The position numbers and the translations under genes are program-made. Positions 6,822 to 14,171 of a DNA stretch of 34,614 nucleotides are shown here, in pieces. The first letter of the stretch is position 1; each line of letters opens with the position of its first letter. The notes under the pieces were generated by a model, which saw nothing but the letters and a program-made list of their open reading frames with translations, was not told the DNA's origin and made no database searches. Source of the DNA: Firmicutes bacterium CAG:238 (GTDB taxonomy: Bacteria > Bacillota > Clostridia > Peptostreptococcales > Anaerovoracaceae); the NCBI GenBank assembly GCA_000435615.1, contig FR881951.1:1674-36287 (forward strand). Reading direction: 5' to 3'.

Positions 6822-9740
6822 TTACTTCGTAAGTTCGTTTAAATATTCTTCCATCTTGTCAAGATATTCACCGTATTTCGCCCAATCGCCGTTCTTCTGT
6901 GCGTTCTGTGCCTTAGTGAAATATTCCTGAACAAGTTCTGCAAGCTGTCTTGCACTCATGTTCGCAGCAGAATCCTCTCCGCCCGACTGGGAAGGAGTCG
7001 TGGTTTCACTTCCGCTCACACCGTTTTGTGCCTTGGTGCCGAACAAGGAAATCAGACAGTCTGCAAGAGTTTCTTCGTATGCAATCTTATCATTGTATGC
7101 AACGATGATTCTCTTAACTTCCGGAATACTGGAGTTGGTTGCTTCCAGGTATACAGGTTCTACATAGAGGATGGAAGTGTTAATCGGAATGATAAACATG
7201 TTTCCTCTTCTGTATTTTGTTCCGGCAGATGACCAAAGCGAGAATTCCTTTGAAATCTCAGTGTTCTGGTCAATCTGCGCCTCAATCTGTTCCGGACCGT
7301 AAATCGTTCTGGATTTCGGGAATTGATACAGGACAAGCTGTCCGTAGTTTTCGCCGTCGTTGCGTGCAACCATGAGTGCCGTCATATTTTGCTTTGACTT
7401 CGGTGTGAAAGGAATCGAGTTGAAGAACTCAGCCTTCTGTTCGTCCGGAAGCTTTGCAATATAGTAGTTCGGCGTCATCTGCTTCTTTTCCATTCCGTAG
7501 ATTTCGGACGCGATATCCCACATATCTTCTCTCTGATAGAATACGTTTACATCTTCCATGTGATATTTCGCATAAACACTTGCCTGAATTTCAAACAAAT
7601 AGTTTGGATATCTGATATGTGATTTCAAACCTTCCGGCATTTCATCAAAGCTCTTGAAAAGTGTCGGATAAATCTTCTGGAATGTCGTCGCAATCGGATC
7701 TTTTTCGTCAACAACATAGAAGTTGGTATCGCCATTGTAGGCATCGACAACAACTTTTACGGAGTTTCTGATATAATTCGTGCTTCCCGTATTTCCGTCA
7801 ATCGGTTCGGAGTACGGATAATAGGAACTCGTTGTGTAAGCATCCATCATCCAGTAAAGCTTTCCATCTACCGCAACCATATATGGATCTGCCTCATAGG
7901 AAAGGTGCGGCATAATCTTTCTGACTCTGTCGATTACATTTCTGTAAATGATAATCTTGGAATCGCTGTCGATGTTAGATGAAACGAGCAGCTTAAGGCT
8001 TCCTTCCTTGATGGAGAAAAGCACTCTGTTGAAGAAGTTAAGCTTGATACCGGCTTTGCCTTCGTACATGGTGTACTTGTTGCTCTGCCCATCCGGATAG
8101 TCAAATTCTTTTTCGTCTGTATTTACAACGATATATTCATTTGAAAGTTCGCCGAAATAAATTTCAGGACGAGTAATTTTGATTTCTTTTACCTCGGATT
8201 CCGGCGGGATGTTTCCGATAAGAACATCCGGCTGTCCGCTGCTTGTAACCTTATCTACGCGAGATAATGTAGCACCATACCCGTGCGTATACTTCAGATG
8301 TCTGTTCAGCCATGAAGTATCAATCTTGTTTTCATCGATTTCTCTGGCTGTAAGGAAGGTCTGCGTATATTTTCCGTTAATCATATATCTGTCTACGTCA
8401 ACATCATGGAATGTATAGTATTGACGGATACTCTGCGTCTGATTGTAGAACTGCTGTGCAGGGTCGAAGTCGTTGATACGGATATTGTTTATCGTTTCGA
8501 CATTCGCGTTAATGTCTGAAGCCGTCAGCTTGTTGTCCGCCGCAAATGCTTTTATATCAACATCATCAAGCTGATAAGCATACTGCGTGTACTGAATGTT
8601 TCTTTCAAGGTACTGGCTTTCTTTGTTGATTTCGTCAGGAGATACAACAAAGTTCTGAATGAGCATGCCTGCCCCTGTACCTACAAGTCCGACAAAAATC
8701 ATAATAACAGGAACCGTAAGAAGGCTCTTGTATTTCTTTCTTCCCATCTGTACGATAAACATTATTGCGGAAAGGATGGCAAGTCCGCACAGAATTCTGT
8801 ACATCCAAAGCGTAATGTTCACATCCGTAAATCCTGCGCCGTAAACAACTCCCGTGTGTGCATGAAGCAAGTCAAACTGGCGAAGGAAGAAGTTGATTGC
8901 CAGCATGATGAAAAAGATGAATCCAAGTATTGTAATCTTGCCGGAAGCAATATTCATGAGTTGTCTGAAATTGCCGTCATCAAACTGTTTCTTCGGTTTA
9001 ATTGGTCTTGCGTTTACCTTTTTGCCCGTGAGTGACTCGAAAATCTTCGAGAACGGATCTTTTGCATTATTCGCATTGTTACCGCCAAACGGGTTGTCAC
9101 CGAAAGGATTTCCGCCAAACGGATTTGCGTTCCCGGTATATCTTTCTTCGGAATCTTCAGCAGTTTCTGCTCCCTGTACCGGTTCTTCCTTGAATACATC
9201 CGGTGTCCTTACCGTCATAAGAATAATGTAATATACAATAGTAAGAATTACAAATCCAACGATAACCCCGATAAGAATTTCATTCAGCTGGCTCAGAAAT
9301 TCAAGCTTGAACAAATAGAATGAAATGTCAAAGCTGAACAGGGGATCTGTAATATCAAAGTCCGTGCTGTTGGCAAACTTGAGAATTTCAAACCAAAGGT
9401 TCGTAACACTCATCACTGTTGCAACAACGCCAAAAGCCACTGCAAGCCAGTTTGTTGTGCGGTTGAGCTTCTTCATGTCGGTTGCCTCCGAAGACGCAAT
9501 CTTTGCAAAGTAGCTCTTTCTGAGGTGGTGCAGATAAAGCATTACAAGACCCGTCACAATAATGAAGGTCGGTATCCCAACCTTAAGCTGCGTTACGAGT
9601 TGTGTAAAGAATACAGCAACATACCCCATTTCTTTAAACCACATGAAGTCAGATATAAAGCCGACAAGTGTCAGAAAGAGTGATGCAGCGACCACTACAA
9701 TCAGGATTATTATACTGACTTTCTTTTCGAGTTTTTCCAT
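6822..9740 (-). CDS. UPF0182 family membrane protein
   Basis: A 972-residue protein of the UPF0182/COG1615 family, function unknown. About seven membrane helices lie in the first 370 residues (first near 7-29, last near 340-366). They are interrupted around residues 200-230 by a cytoplasmic linker with NPFG repeats (NPFGGNPFGDNPFGG). A large domain of about 520 residues, probably outside the membrane, follows. The C-terminus is a charged helical tail (ELVQEYFTKAQNAQKNGDWAKYGEYLDKMEEYLNEL) after a Ser/Thr/Gly-rich spacer. The start codon overlaps the stop of the upstream zinc-ribbon gene (TAATG at 9738-9742), indicating translational coupling. Confidence 0.9.
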   Translation of the reverse strand: MEKLEKKVSIIILIVVVAASLFLTLVGFISDFMWFKEMGYVAVFFTQLVTQLKVGIPTFIIVTGLVMLYLHHLRKSYFAKIASSEATDMKKLNRTTNWLAVAFGVVATVMSVTNLWFEILKFANSTDFDITDPLFSFDISFYLFKLEFLSQLNEILIGVIVGFVILTIVYYIILMTVRTPDVFKEEPVQGAETAEDSEERYTGNANPFGGNPFGDNPFGGNNANNAKDPFSKIFESLTGKKVNARPIKPKKQFDDGNFRQLMNIASGKITILGFIFFIMLAINFFLRQFDLLHAHTGVVYGAGFTDVNITLWMYRILCGLAILSAIMFIVQMGRKKYKSLLTVPVIMIFVGLVGTGAGMLIQNFVVSPDEINKESQYLERNIQYTQYAYQLDDVDIKAFAADNKLTASDINANVETINNIRINDFDPAQQFYNQTQSIRQYYTFHDVDVDRYMINGKYTQTFLTAREIDENKIDTSWLNRHLKYTHGYGATLSRVDKVTSSGQPDVLIGNIPPESEVKEIKITRPEIYFGELSNEYIVVNTDEKEFDYPDGQSNKYTMYEGKAGIKLNFFNRVLFSIKEGSLKLLVSSNIDSDSKIIIYRNVIDRVRKIMPHLSYEADPYMVAVDGKLYWMMDAYTTSSYYPYSEPIDGNTGSTNYIRNSVKVVVDAYNGDTNFYVVDEKDPIATTFQKIYPTLFKSFDEMPEGLKSHIRYPNYLFEIQASVYAKYHMEDVNVFYQREDMWDIASEIYGMEKKQMTPNYYIAKLPDEQKAEFFNSIPFTPKSKQNMTALMVARNDGENYGQLVLYQFPKSRTIYGPEQIEAQIDQNTEISKEFSLWSSAGTKYRRGNMFIIPINTSILYVEPVYLEATNSSIPEVKRIIVAYNDKIAYEETLADCLISLFGTKAQNGVSGSETTTPSQSGGEDSAANMSARQLAELVQEYFTKAQNAQKNGDWAKYGEYLDKMEEYLNELTK

Positions 9741-11245
9741 TATAAAACTTCCTCCTTGATTTCATTTATCACCATCAACCCATTGGAAATAACAGTGTAT
9801 ACCGTTTGAACATCCGAGATTTCCGAGCCGTCGGCTCCTGCATATGTGACTTTGCACAGCGTATAAAATCCCGACTGTCCGGTCTTGATTTCACCTATTT
9901 CCAGAGTATTGATTCCAACCAGACTCTCATCCTTTTTGGTATCTATCCATCCATCATAATATTTTATAATTGTTTCTATCAGCTTTTCGCCGTAGGTTGC
10001 TGACGCGTCTTTCCACTCTGCATCGACAAATTCGTCTGCAGAAGCGATTTCGTCGAATGAGTATGCCTTACTTTTATCATAGACAAGCTGCGGATTATAT
10101 ATTACGGATCCTATGGTTTTGACATCTGCTGCTTTTTCGGTAACGATGCCCGATATGTATGCTGATTTCACATCATCGTCTTGTACATCATTTGCGGGTT
10201 CATCGGAGCCTCCCGTAAAAATGTCCGCCACTTTGAAGATTACATCGTTTACCATCTGTGACGCCTTGCTGTCCGGAGCAAAAAACTTTATGGCAAGGAT
10301 GATTCCTTCCAGCACTAAAGCAATGATCAGTATTGCGATTAAAATTTTGAGCCCTGTATGCTTCTTTAACGGTTCTTCCTCTTCCTCATCAAAAGCAAAA
10401 CCACTGCCGCTGCCGCCGCTGCCCGGAGTATCGACCCTGGGGAAAATATCCGAATATCTGAGTTTTTCTTTGTCCGTGGGCGTAGATTCCCCATTTGAGG
10501 CATTACTGGGCGGAATCACAGTTTCCTTAGTCAAATCAAGCGCCCGCGGTGTCTGCGGCTGCACAACGCCAATCAATACCGGTTCATCCGGTTCGGCTTG
10601 AATCTCTTTCACAGGCTCAGGTTTATGCTTTGCCGGAAAAACATCCGGTACCCAGGTATAATCCATCTCGGCAAGCTGTTTGTTGTATTCATCCTCCAGA
10701 CTCCGGACACGTTCTTTCTCCTTGTCCAAAAGTTCCTGAAAGGCATTGTTCTTCTGATTAAATGTATAAAATCTGTCGTCAGGTTCTTTCTCGAGGCTGC
10801 CAAAAAGTTCTTTTTCAAGTTCTTCCACGGGCATTGCTTCGTCCCGGGTTTCAGGCAGTTCGATCTTTTCGACTGTCGGCTCTTGAAGCTCCACAGGTTC
10901 TTTCTTCTCCGGATATACCGCATCCGAACCGATTCTGCTGCGCTTTTCGAGTACGCTGTCCCAGTTAAAATCGACATCTTCCGTCTTTTGGGGCCGGGTG
11001 GTTGGAAAGCCTTCTAAATTCCAGTCAAAAGCAACCGTCTCCCTTTTTGCTTTTTTCTCTTCTTCTCTGCGCTCCTCGGCCGCCTTCAGAATTTCTTCCG
11101 TTTTCTTTTGAGCCTCAAGCTTAAAAGGTGGGTTAAAAACAATGTCGTCGTTTTTTGATGCGCTTCGGCTTCTTACCTCAGCCCCGCAAAACGCACAAAA
11201 CCTATCACCCTCATATAATTCTTTTCCGCATTTGGTACAAAACAT
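9740..11245 (-). CDS. Zinc-ribbon, single-pass membrane protein of unknown function
   Basis: A 501-residue protein beginning with a zinc ribbon, MFCTKCGKELYEGDRFCAFCG, with Cys 3, 6, 18 and 21 as metal ligands. Residues 30-290 are low-complexity, acidic and charged, with Glu/Lys/Pro-rich likely disorder and coiled coil. One membrane helix (LKILIAILIIALVLEGIILAIKFF) lies near residues 300-325. A C-terminal globular domain follows (ending VQTVYTVISNGLMVINEIKEEVL) and would sit outside the membrane. This layout resembles other zinc-ribbon anchored proteins of Clostridia, but no function can be assigned. The start has GGAGG seven bases upstream. It overlaps UPF0182 by one base and follows the small membrane protein gene by 49 bp. 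Confidence 0.8.
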   Translation of the reverse strand: MFCTKCGKELYEGDRFCAFCGAEVRSRSASKNDDIVFNPPFKLEAQKKTEEILKAAEERREEEKKAKRETVAFDWNLEGFPTTRPQKTEDVDFNWDSVLEKRSRIGSDAVYPEKKEPVELQEPTVEKIELPETRDEAMPVEELEKELFGSLEKEPDDRFYTFNQKNNAFQELLDKEKERVRSLEDEYNKQLAEMDYTWVPDVFPAKHKPEPVKEIQAEPDEPVLIGVVQPQTPRALDLTKETVIPPSNASNGESTPTDKEKLRYSDIFPRVDTPGSGGSGSGFAFDEEEEEPLKKHTGLKILIAILIIALVLEGIILAIKFFAPDSKASQMVNDVIFKVADIFTGGSDEPANDVQDDDVKSAYISGIVTEKAADVKTIGSVIYNPQLVYDKSKAYSFDEIASADEFVDAEWKDASATYGEKLIETIIKYYDGWIDTKKDESLVGINTLEIGEIKTGQSGFYTLCKVTYAGADGSEISDVQTVYTVISNGLMVINEIKEEVL

Positions 11246-11294
11246 TTTTTGCCTCCGTAACTCAAATCTCGTTCTTTTTCTCTATGCTTTATCG

Positions 11295-11768
11295 TCAGTC
11301 TCTGATCTGACTTTGAATTTCCTCTTCGGAATAAACCTTTCCTGAGCGGCTTGTGTAAAATTCCTCTGTTTCAATCTTCTTTGCTTCGATTGGAATCAGT
11401 TTCTCAATTACAACCGGATCCGAAACCGTATTCGGTTTCACTTGCTCGTTTCGTTCTTCTCCTGCAGGCGGCACTTCCGGTTCCGGCTGTTCTTCTGCCG
11501 GCTGTGCACTCTCACTTATAAGCTTATTCTCAAACTCCCTGCTCACCTGAGCGATATTTACCTCAGCTTTCTTTATATTAAGATTAAGAAGCATCTCTTC
11601 GGATTCGTCGCTGTTTCTTTTCGCGTGTTTTTTCTTCGATGTCCTGACAAGACAAATTACCGCCAGGAGCAATGCAAGTGCGTTGGTGCAAGCTAAGATT
11701 ATTATGCAATTGTCAATGCAGAATTCTTCAATTATCAAAATAATTTCTTTCATTTCAGCCAACATCAT
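11295..11768 (-). CDS. Small single-pass membrane protein with Pro/Glu-rich tail, unknown function
   Basis: A 157-residue protein of no recognised family. An N-terminal membrane helix (IIILACTNALALLLAVICLV) is followed by a basic stretch (RTSKKKHAKRN), a charged helical region, and a Pro/Glu-rich tail ending in GKVYSEEEIQSQIRD. The frame is open to 11867, but I start it at the ATG at 11766-11768: AAAAGGGCG is just upstream, a strong promoter lies at 11814-11842, and a terminator for the preceding gene occupies the extension. It is first gene of a probable operon with the zinc-ribbon and UPF0182 genes. Confidence 0.7.
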   Translation of the reverse strand: MMLAEMKEIILIIEEFCIDNCIIILACTNALALLLAVICLVRTSKKKHAKRNSDESEEMLLNLNIKKAEVNIAQVSREFENKLISESAQPAEEQPEPEVPPAGEERNEQVKPNTVSDPVVIEKLIPIEAKKIETEEFYTSRSGKVYSEEEIQSQIRD

Positions 11769-11813
11769 TTCGCCCTTTTCTTTGTTTTCCTGTACAAGCA
11801 TGTAATTCATTTT

Positions 11814-11842
11814 ATTATATACTAAAATGGCATTAAATGCAA
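11814..11842 (-). promoter_or_regulatory. Promoter of the UPF0182 operon
   Basis: Minus-strand TTGCAT (11837-11842), 17-bp spacer, consensus TATAAT (11814-11819), 46 bp ahead of the chosen start of the first gene. Its position inside the longer open frame argues against the upstream start. Confidence 0.65.
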
Positions 11843-11871
11843 ACAGAAAAAGGGTGGTTTGACCCACCCTT
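11841..11871 (-). terminator. Terminator after the 41-codon gene
   Basis: An 8-bp perfect stem (11850-11857 with 11864-11871, AAGGGTGG/CCACCCTT), 6-base loop, and on the minus strand a tail TTTCTGTTT. It ends the small upstream transcript just before the next promoter. Confidence 0.7.
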
Positions 11872-11893
11872 GTCCGTATAGTTTAGCGTTTTT

Positions 11894-12019
11894 TTAATAT
11901 CTCTTTTCGTCAGACTGTTTGTCACAGTTGTTGTTTTTTTCATTTTTCTGACTTTTTTGATTCTTCTGACTCTTTTCATTTCTGAAATCAGACTTTTCGT
12001 TACAATTTTTTTCTTTCAT
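11894..12019 (-). CDS. Small hydrophilic protein rich in Lys/Asn/Gln, 41 residues
   Basis: A 41-codon ORF with a near-perfect ribosome binding site (AAAAGGAGGGG, about 6 bases from the ATG at 12017-12019) and its own downstream terminator. The product is extremely polar: the centre repeats KSQKN (KSQKNQKSQKNEKN), with single cysteines at residues 6 and 32 flanking the repeat (MKEKNCNEK ... NNNCDKQ). I do not recognise a family by name; Asn/Gln/Lys-rich small proteins with two Cys occur in Clostridia. No membrane helix or signal peptide is present. Low sequence complexity makes conservation the key test, but the translation signals strongly suggest it is expressed. Confidence 0.65.
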   Translation of the reverse strand: MKEKNCNEKSDFRNEKSQKNQKSQKNEKNNNCDKQSDEKRY

Positions 12020-12103
12020 TTTCAACCCCTCCTTTTGCTTATATTTTGCTCATTTTCGTGTAAACTATAAAAAGAAATTTTTTGAAAAAAATCTTTTTCT
12101 ATA

Positions 12104-12132
12104 TTGACAAGCCTGTCCTAAAATGGTAAGAT
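12104..12132 (+). promoter_or_regulatory. Promoter of tRNA-Lys
   Basis: Consensus TTGACA (12104-12109), 17-bp spacer, TAAGAT (12127-12132), ending 31 bp before the mature tRNA 5' end. Confidence 0.8.
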
Positions 12133-12163
12133 AACAAATGTGCCAAACAGGCAGCGAAAATAT

Positions 12164-12239
12164 GGATCATTAGCTCAGCTGGCAGAGCACCTGACTCTTA
12201 ATCAGGGTGTCCAGGGTTCGAGCCCCTGATGATCCACCA
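12164..12239 (+). tRNA. tRNA-Lys (anticodon CUU)
   Basis: 76 nt including an encoded CCA. Acceptor stem GGATCAT/ATGATCC, D-arm with GCTC/GAGC, anticodon stem CCTGA/TCAGG enclosing loop CTCTTAA (anticodon CTT at 12197-12199), T-arm CAGGG/CCCTG with TTCGAGC loop, discriminator A. It is a single tRNA gene with its own promoter and terminator. Confidence 0.97.
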
Positions 12240-12244
12240 GACAG

Positions 12245-12282
12245 ATAACCTTTCTTACCGGCGGTTGGAAAGGTTATTTTTA
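12245..12282 (+). terminator. Terminator of tRNA-Lys
   Basis: A 10-bp perfect stem ATAACCTTTC (12245-12254) with GAAAGGTTAT (12268-12277), followed by TTTTT. It begins six bases after the tRNA. Confidence 0.85.
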
Positions 12283-12304
12283 TGCAATTAAGGTTTGAAC
12301 GAGT

Positions 12305-12335
12305 AAAGCCCGGTGTTTTCCATGCGCCGGGCTTT
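12305..12335. terminator. Terminator at the 3' end of the aldehyde dehydrogenase gene
   Basis: A 9-bp perfect GC-rich stem AAAGCCCGG (12305-12313)/CCGGGCTTT (12327-12335). It lies just beyond the minus-strand stop at 12343. The plus-strand side is followed by GTTATTTTTAT, so it may back up the tRNA terminator. Confidence 0.75.
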
Positions 12336-12342
12336 GTTATTT

Positions 12343-13713
12343 TTATCTGAGGAATCTCTTTATCAACTTTGTGGTCTTTTCTGTGTATGGCTGATACCGA
12401 AGCGGCAGATCAATCCAATTGTACGTATGCAGAACGCTCTTTGCGTGTGAAAAGGTTTCAAAACTCTTTGCCCCATGGTAGGAGCCCATGCCGCTTGCAC
12501 CCACACCGCCAAACGGAAGGTTCGGATTGGAAATATGCATGATCGTATCGTTCACGCATCCTCCTCCGAAGCTTACATGTTCCGTAAAGCGTTTTGCGGT
12601 TTGTTTATCATCCGTAAAAATATACAGAGCGAGCGGTTTTTCACCTTCTTTTATAAAACACTCCGCTTCCTTCATGCTGTCAACCGTTATAACCGGAAGC
12701 ACCGGTCCGAAGATTTCCTCCTGCATTACGGCATCTGCGCGCGTGATTCCATCCATCACCGTTGGCTCAATCTTAAGCCTCTGTGCATCCGAATGTCCGC
12801 CGAAAACAACCTTTTGCGGATCTATAAGCCCCAGGATTCTGTTAAAATGTTTCTCATTTATGATTTTACCGTAATCGCGGGCTGAAAGCGGCTCTTCCGT
12901 AAACATTGCCTTAATCTGCACAGACAGTTCCGAAAGAAAGGCTTTCTTTACATCTTTGTGAATCAAAAGATAATCGGGTGCCACGCAGGTCTGCCCACAG
13001 TTCAAATATTTACCGAAAGCAATTCTTCTTGCCGCCCTCTTTATATTGCAGTCTTTGTCCACGATACACGGGCTTTTGCCGCCGAGTTCAAGCGTCACCG
13101 GCGTCAAATATCGAGAAGCCTTTTCCATCACCTGCTTTCCGACATTCACGCCGCCCGTAAAGAATATATAATCAAAGCGTTCATCAAGCAATGCCTGATT
13201 TTCCGCCCTTCCTCCTTCTATGGCCGCAACATATTCCGAATCAAAAATTTCGCCTATCATCTCTTTTATTACTGCAGAAGCTGCCGGGGAATATGCCGAA
13301 GGTTTCAGCACCGCACAGTTTCCGGCTGCGATTGCGCCGGCAAGCGGCTGTATGCACAACAGGAACGGGTAATTCCACGGTGACATGATCAGCACACATC
13401 CGTACGGCTCATTGACGATGAAACTCTTCGCATGGAAGTTAACAATCGGAGTCTTCTTTCTCTTCGGTGCGGCTAGTTTTGCCACATGTGAAATCATAAA
13501 GGAAAGCTCTTCAAGTGCCAGTCCGATTTCGCACATATACCCTTCCGTCTCCGACTTTCCCAGGTCTTCCTTGAGCGCTGCTGCGATGCGTTTTTCATAT
13601 TTCACCACAGCCGCTCTCAGTTTTACGAGCATTTCCTTTCTATATTGTATATCAAAAGTTTTTCCGCTCGCAAAAAATTCATGCTGCTTCCTTGTAATCT
13701 CATTTATATTCAT
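12343..13713 (-). CDS. Aldehyde dehydrogenase (NAD(P)+-dependent, class 3-like)
   Basis: A 456-residue aldehyde dehydrogenase oxidising an aldehyde to the acid. Catalytic residues are visible: Asn114 in SPWNYPF, Glu209 in TLELGGKSP, and nucleophile Cys243 in NCGQTCVAPDY. The cofactor segment FFTGGVNVGKQVM is also present. The length and short N-terminus fit the class 3/AlkH-YwdH-type branch, which uses medium- to long-chain or aromatic aldehydes, rather than the 490-residue betaine-aldehyde type. The C-terminus is basic (KTTKLIKRFLR). The start has a GAAGGAAG motif. It is monocistronic and divergent from the met operon; the real substrate is not deducible. Confidence 0.92.
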   Translation of the reverse strand: MNINEITRKQHEFFASGKTFDIQYRKEMLVKLRAAVVKYEKRIAAALKEDLGKSETEGYMCEIGLALEELSFMISHVAKLAAPKRKKTPIVNFHAKSFIVNEPYGCVLIMSPWNYPFLLCIQPLAGAIAAGNCAVLKPSAYSPAASAVIKEMIGEIFDSEYVAAIEGGRAENQALLDERFDYIFFTGGVNVGKQVMEKASRYLTPVTLELGGKSPCIVDKDCNIKRAARRIAFGKYLNCGQTCVAPDYLLIHKDVKKAFLSELSVQIKAMFTEEPLSARDYGKIINEKHFNRILGLIDPQKVVFGGHSDAQRLKIEPTVMDGITRADAVMQEEIFGPVLPVITVDSMKEAECFIKEGEKPLALYIFTDDKQTAKRFTEHVSFGGGCVNDTIMHISNPNLPFGGVGASGMGSYHGAKSFETFSHAKSVLHTYNWIDLPLRYQPYTEKTTKLIKRFLR

Positions 13714-13872
13714 CTTCCTTCATCTCCCTCTGCTCTTGTTTCTTGTTGCTTCGATGTCTCATCTGCCTTATGATGGTATTGTACCACACATTCCCTTGCC
13801 CGTGTCATAAAACTGCAGGGATTTGTTTTTATGTTTTTTAACAAAAACAATAAAAAATTTTCTAAATATGTG

Positions 13873-13901
13873 TTGACATGCAACAAATTGTATGGTATTA
13901 T
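13873..13901 (+). promoter_or_regulatory. Promoter of the methionine-uptake operon
   Basis: Consensus TTGACA (13873-13878), 17-bp spacer, TATTAT (13896-13901). Transcription would start near 13908, giving a leader of about 265 nt before metQ that contains the leader ORF and terminator. Confidence 0.75.
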
Positions 13902-13945
13902 CCATGCATATTTGAAAATTGATTCTTGAGGAAAGGAGAAACGCA

Positions 13946-14071
13946 ATGACTAAGTTGATCGGCAGAGCAAACATTATGATGATGGAAATGTGCATGTGCA
14001 GCATGTGCATGCTTTGCAGTACAATTTTTTCAAACGCGCTTTCCATCACCAAGACGAAAACTTGTTTTTAA
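13946..14071 (+). CDS. Met/Cys-rich leader peptide (putative attenuator peptide), 41 residues
   Basis: A 41-codon ORF with a strong ribosome binding site (GAGGAAAGGAG, 7 bases from the ATG). Residues 11-24 read MMMEMCMCSMCMLC: seven Met and four Cys in 14 codons (13976-14017). It is followed by a hairpin terminator and then the methionine transporter genes. In trp/his/leu-type attenuation, ribosomes stall on codons of the scarce amino acid and prevent terminator formation. The codon run, location and complementary RNA segments all fit that design for methionine, possibly with cysteine. The alternative, a small Met/Cys-rich metal-binding peptide, would not explain the terminator and the alternative pairings. 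Regulation is inferred from sequence. Confidence 0.85.
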   Translation: MTKLIGRANIMMMEMCMCSMCMLCSTIFSNALSITKTKTCF

Positions 14072-14117
14072 TAAGTGAACACGGAATATCCCGGAGAGCT
14101 CGTTTGAATGAGCTCTC
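13980..14117 (+). promoter_or_regulatory. Predicted transcription attenuator of metQNI (mutually exclusive RNA hairpins)
   Basis: Three competing pairings can be read directly. Region 1 (13980-13988, TGATGGAAA) is perfectly complementary to 14040-14048 (TTTCCATCA). Region 2 (14031-14044, CAAACGCGCTTTCC) pairs with region 3 (14093-14106, GGAGAGCTCGTTTG) over 14 positions, with 12 Watson-Crick pairs, one G-U and one mismatch. Region 3 also forms the terminator with region 4 (14110-14117). Region 1 lies inside the Met-codon run. A ribosome stalled on the first Met codons would mask region 1, free region 2 for the antiterminator and allow metQNI transcription. Without stalling, the 3:4 terminator should form. 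Confidence 0.75.
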
Positions 14118-14123
14118 TTTTTT
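14094..14123 (+). terminator. Rho-independent terminator in the met leader
   Basis: An 8-bp perfect stem GAGAGCTC (14094-14101)/GAGCTCTC (14110-14117), extendable inward to 10 bp, followed by TTTTTT (14118-14123). It lies 22 bp after the leader peptide stop and about 50 bp before metQ, so it must be bypassed for operon expression. Confidence 0.9.
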
Positions 14124-14171
14124 ATTCCAAACTCAAAACTAATTTTTATGAAAAATACGGAGGTAACCAAA

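Noticed and set aside
11769..11867. 33-codon extension of the small membrane protein gene
   Set aside because: It would overlap a terminator hairpin and a consensus promoter on the same strand; the ATG at 11768 has its own binding site.
12475..12885. Plus-strand ORFs opposite the aldehyde dehydrogenase
   Set aside because: The dehydrogenase frame is complete with catalytic residues; the opposite frames lack start signals and family likeness.
13823..13850. Inverted repeat TTGTTTTT/AAAAACAA upstream of the met promoter
   Set aside because: It is A/T-only symmetry with a 12-base loop; it is weak and could be chance in this A/T-rich stretch.
13972..14171. SAM riboswitch or T-box in the met leader
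   Set aside because: I looked for T-box and S-box landmarks and saw none; the leader contains a translated ORF and simple alternative hairpins instead.
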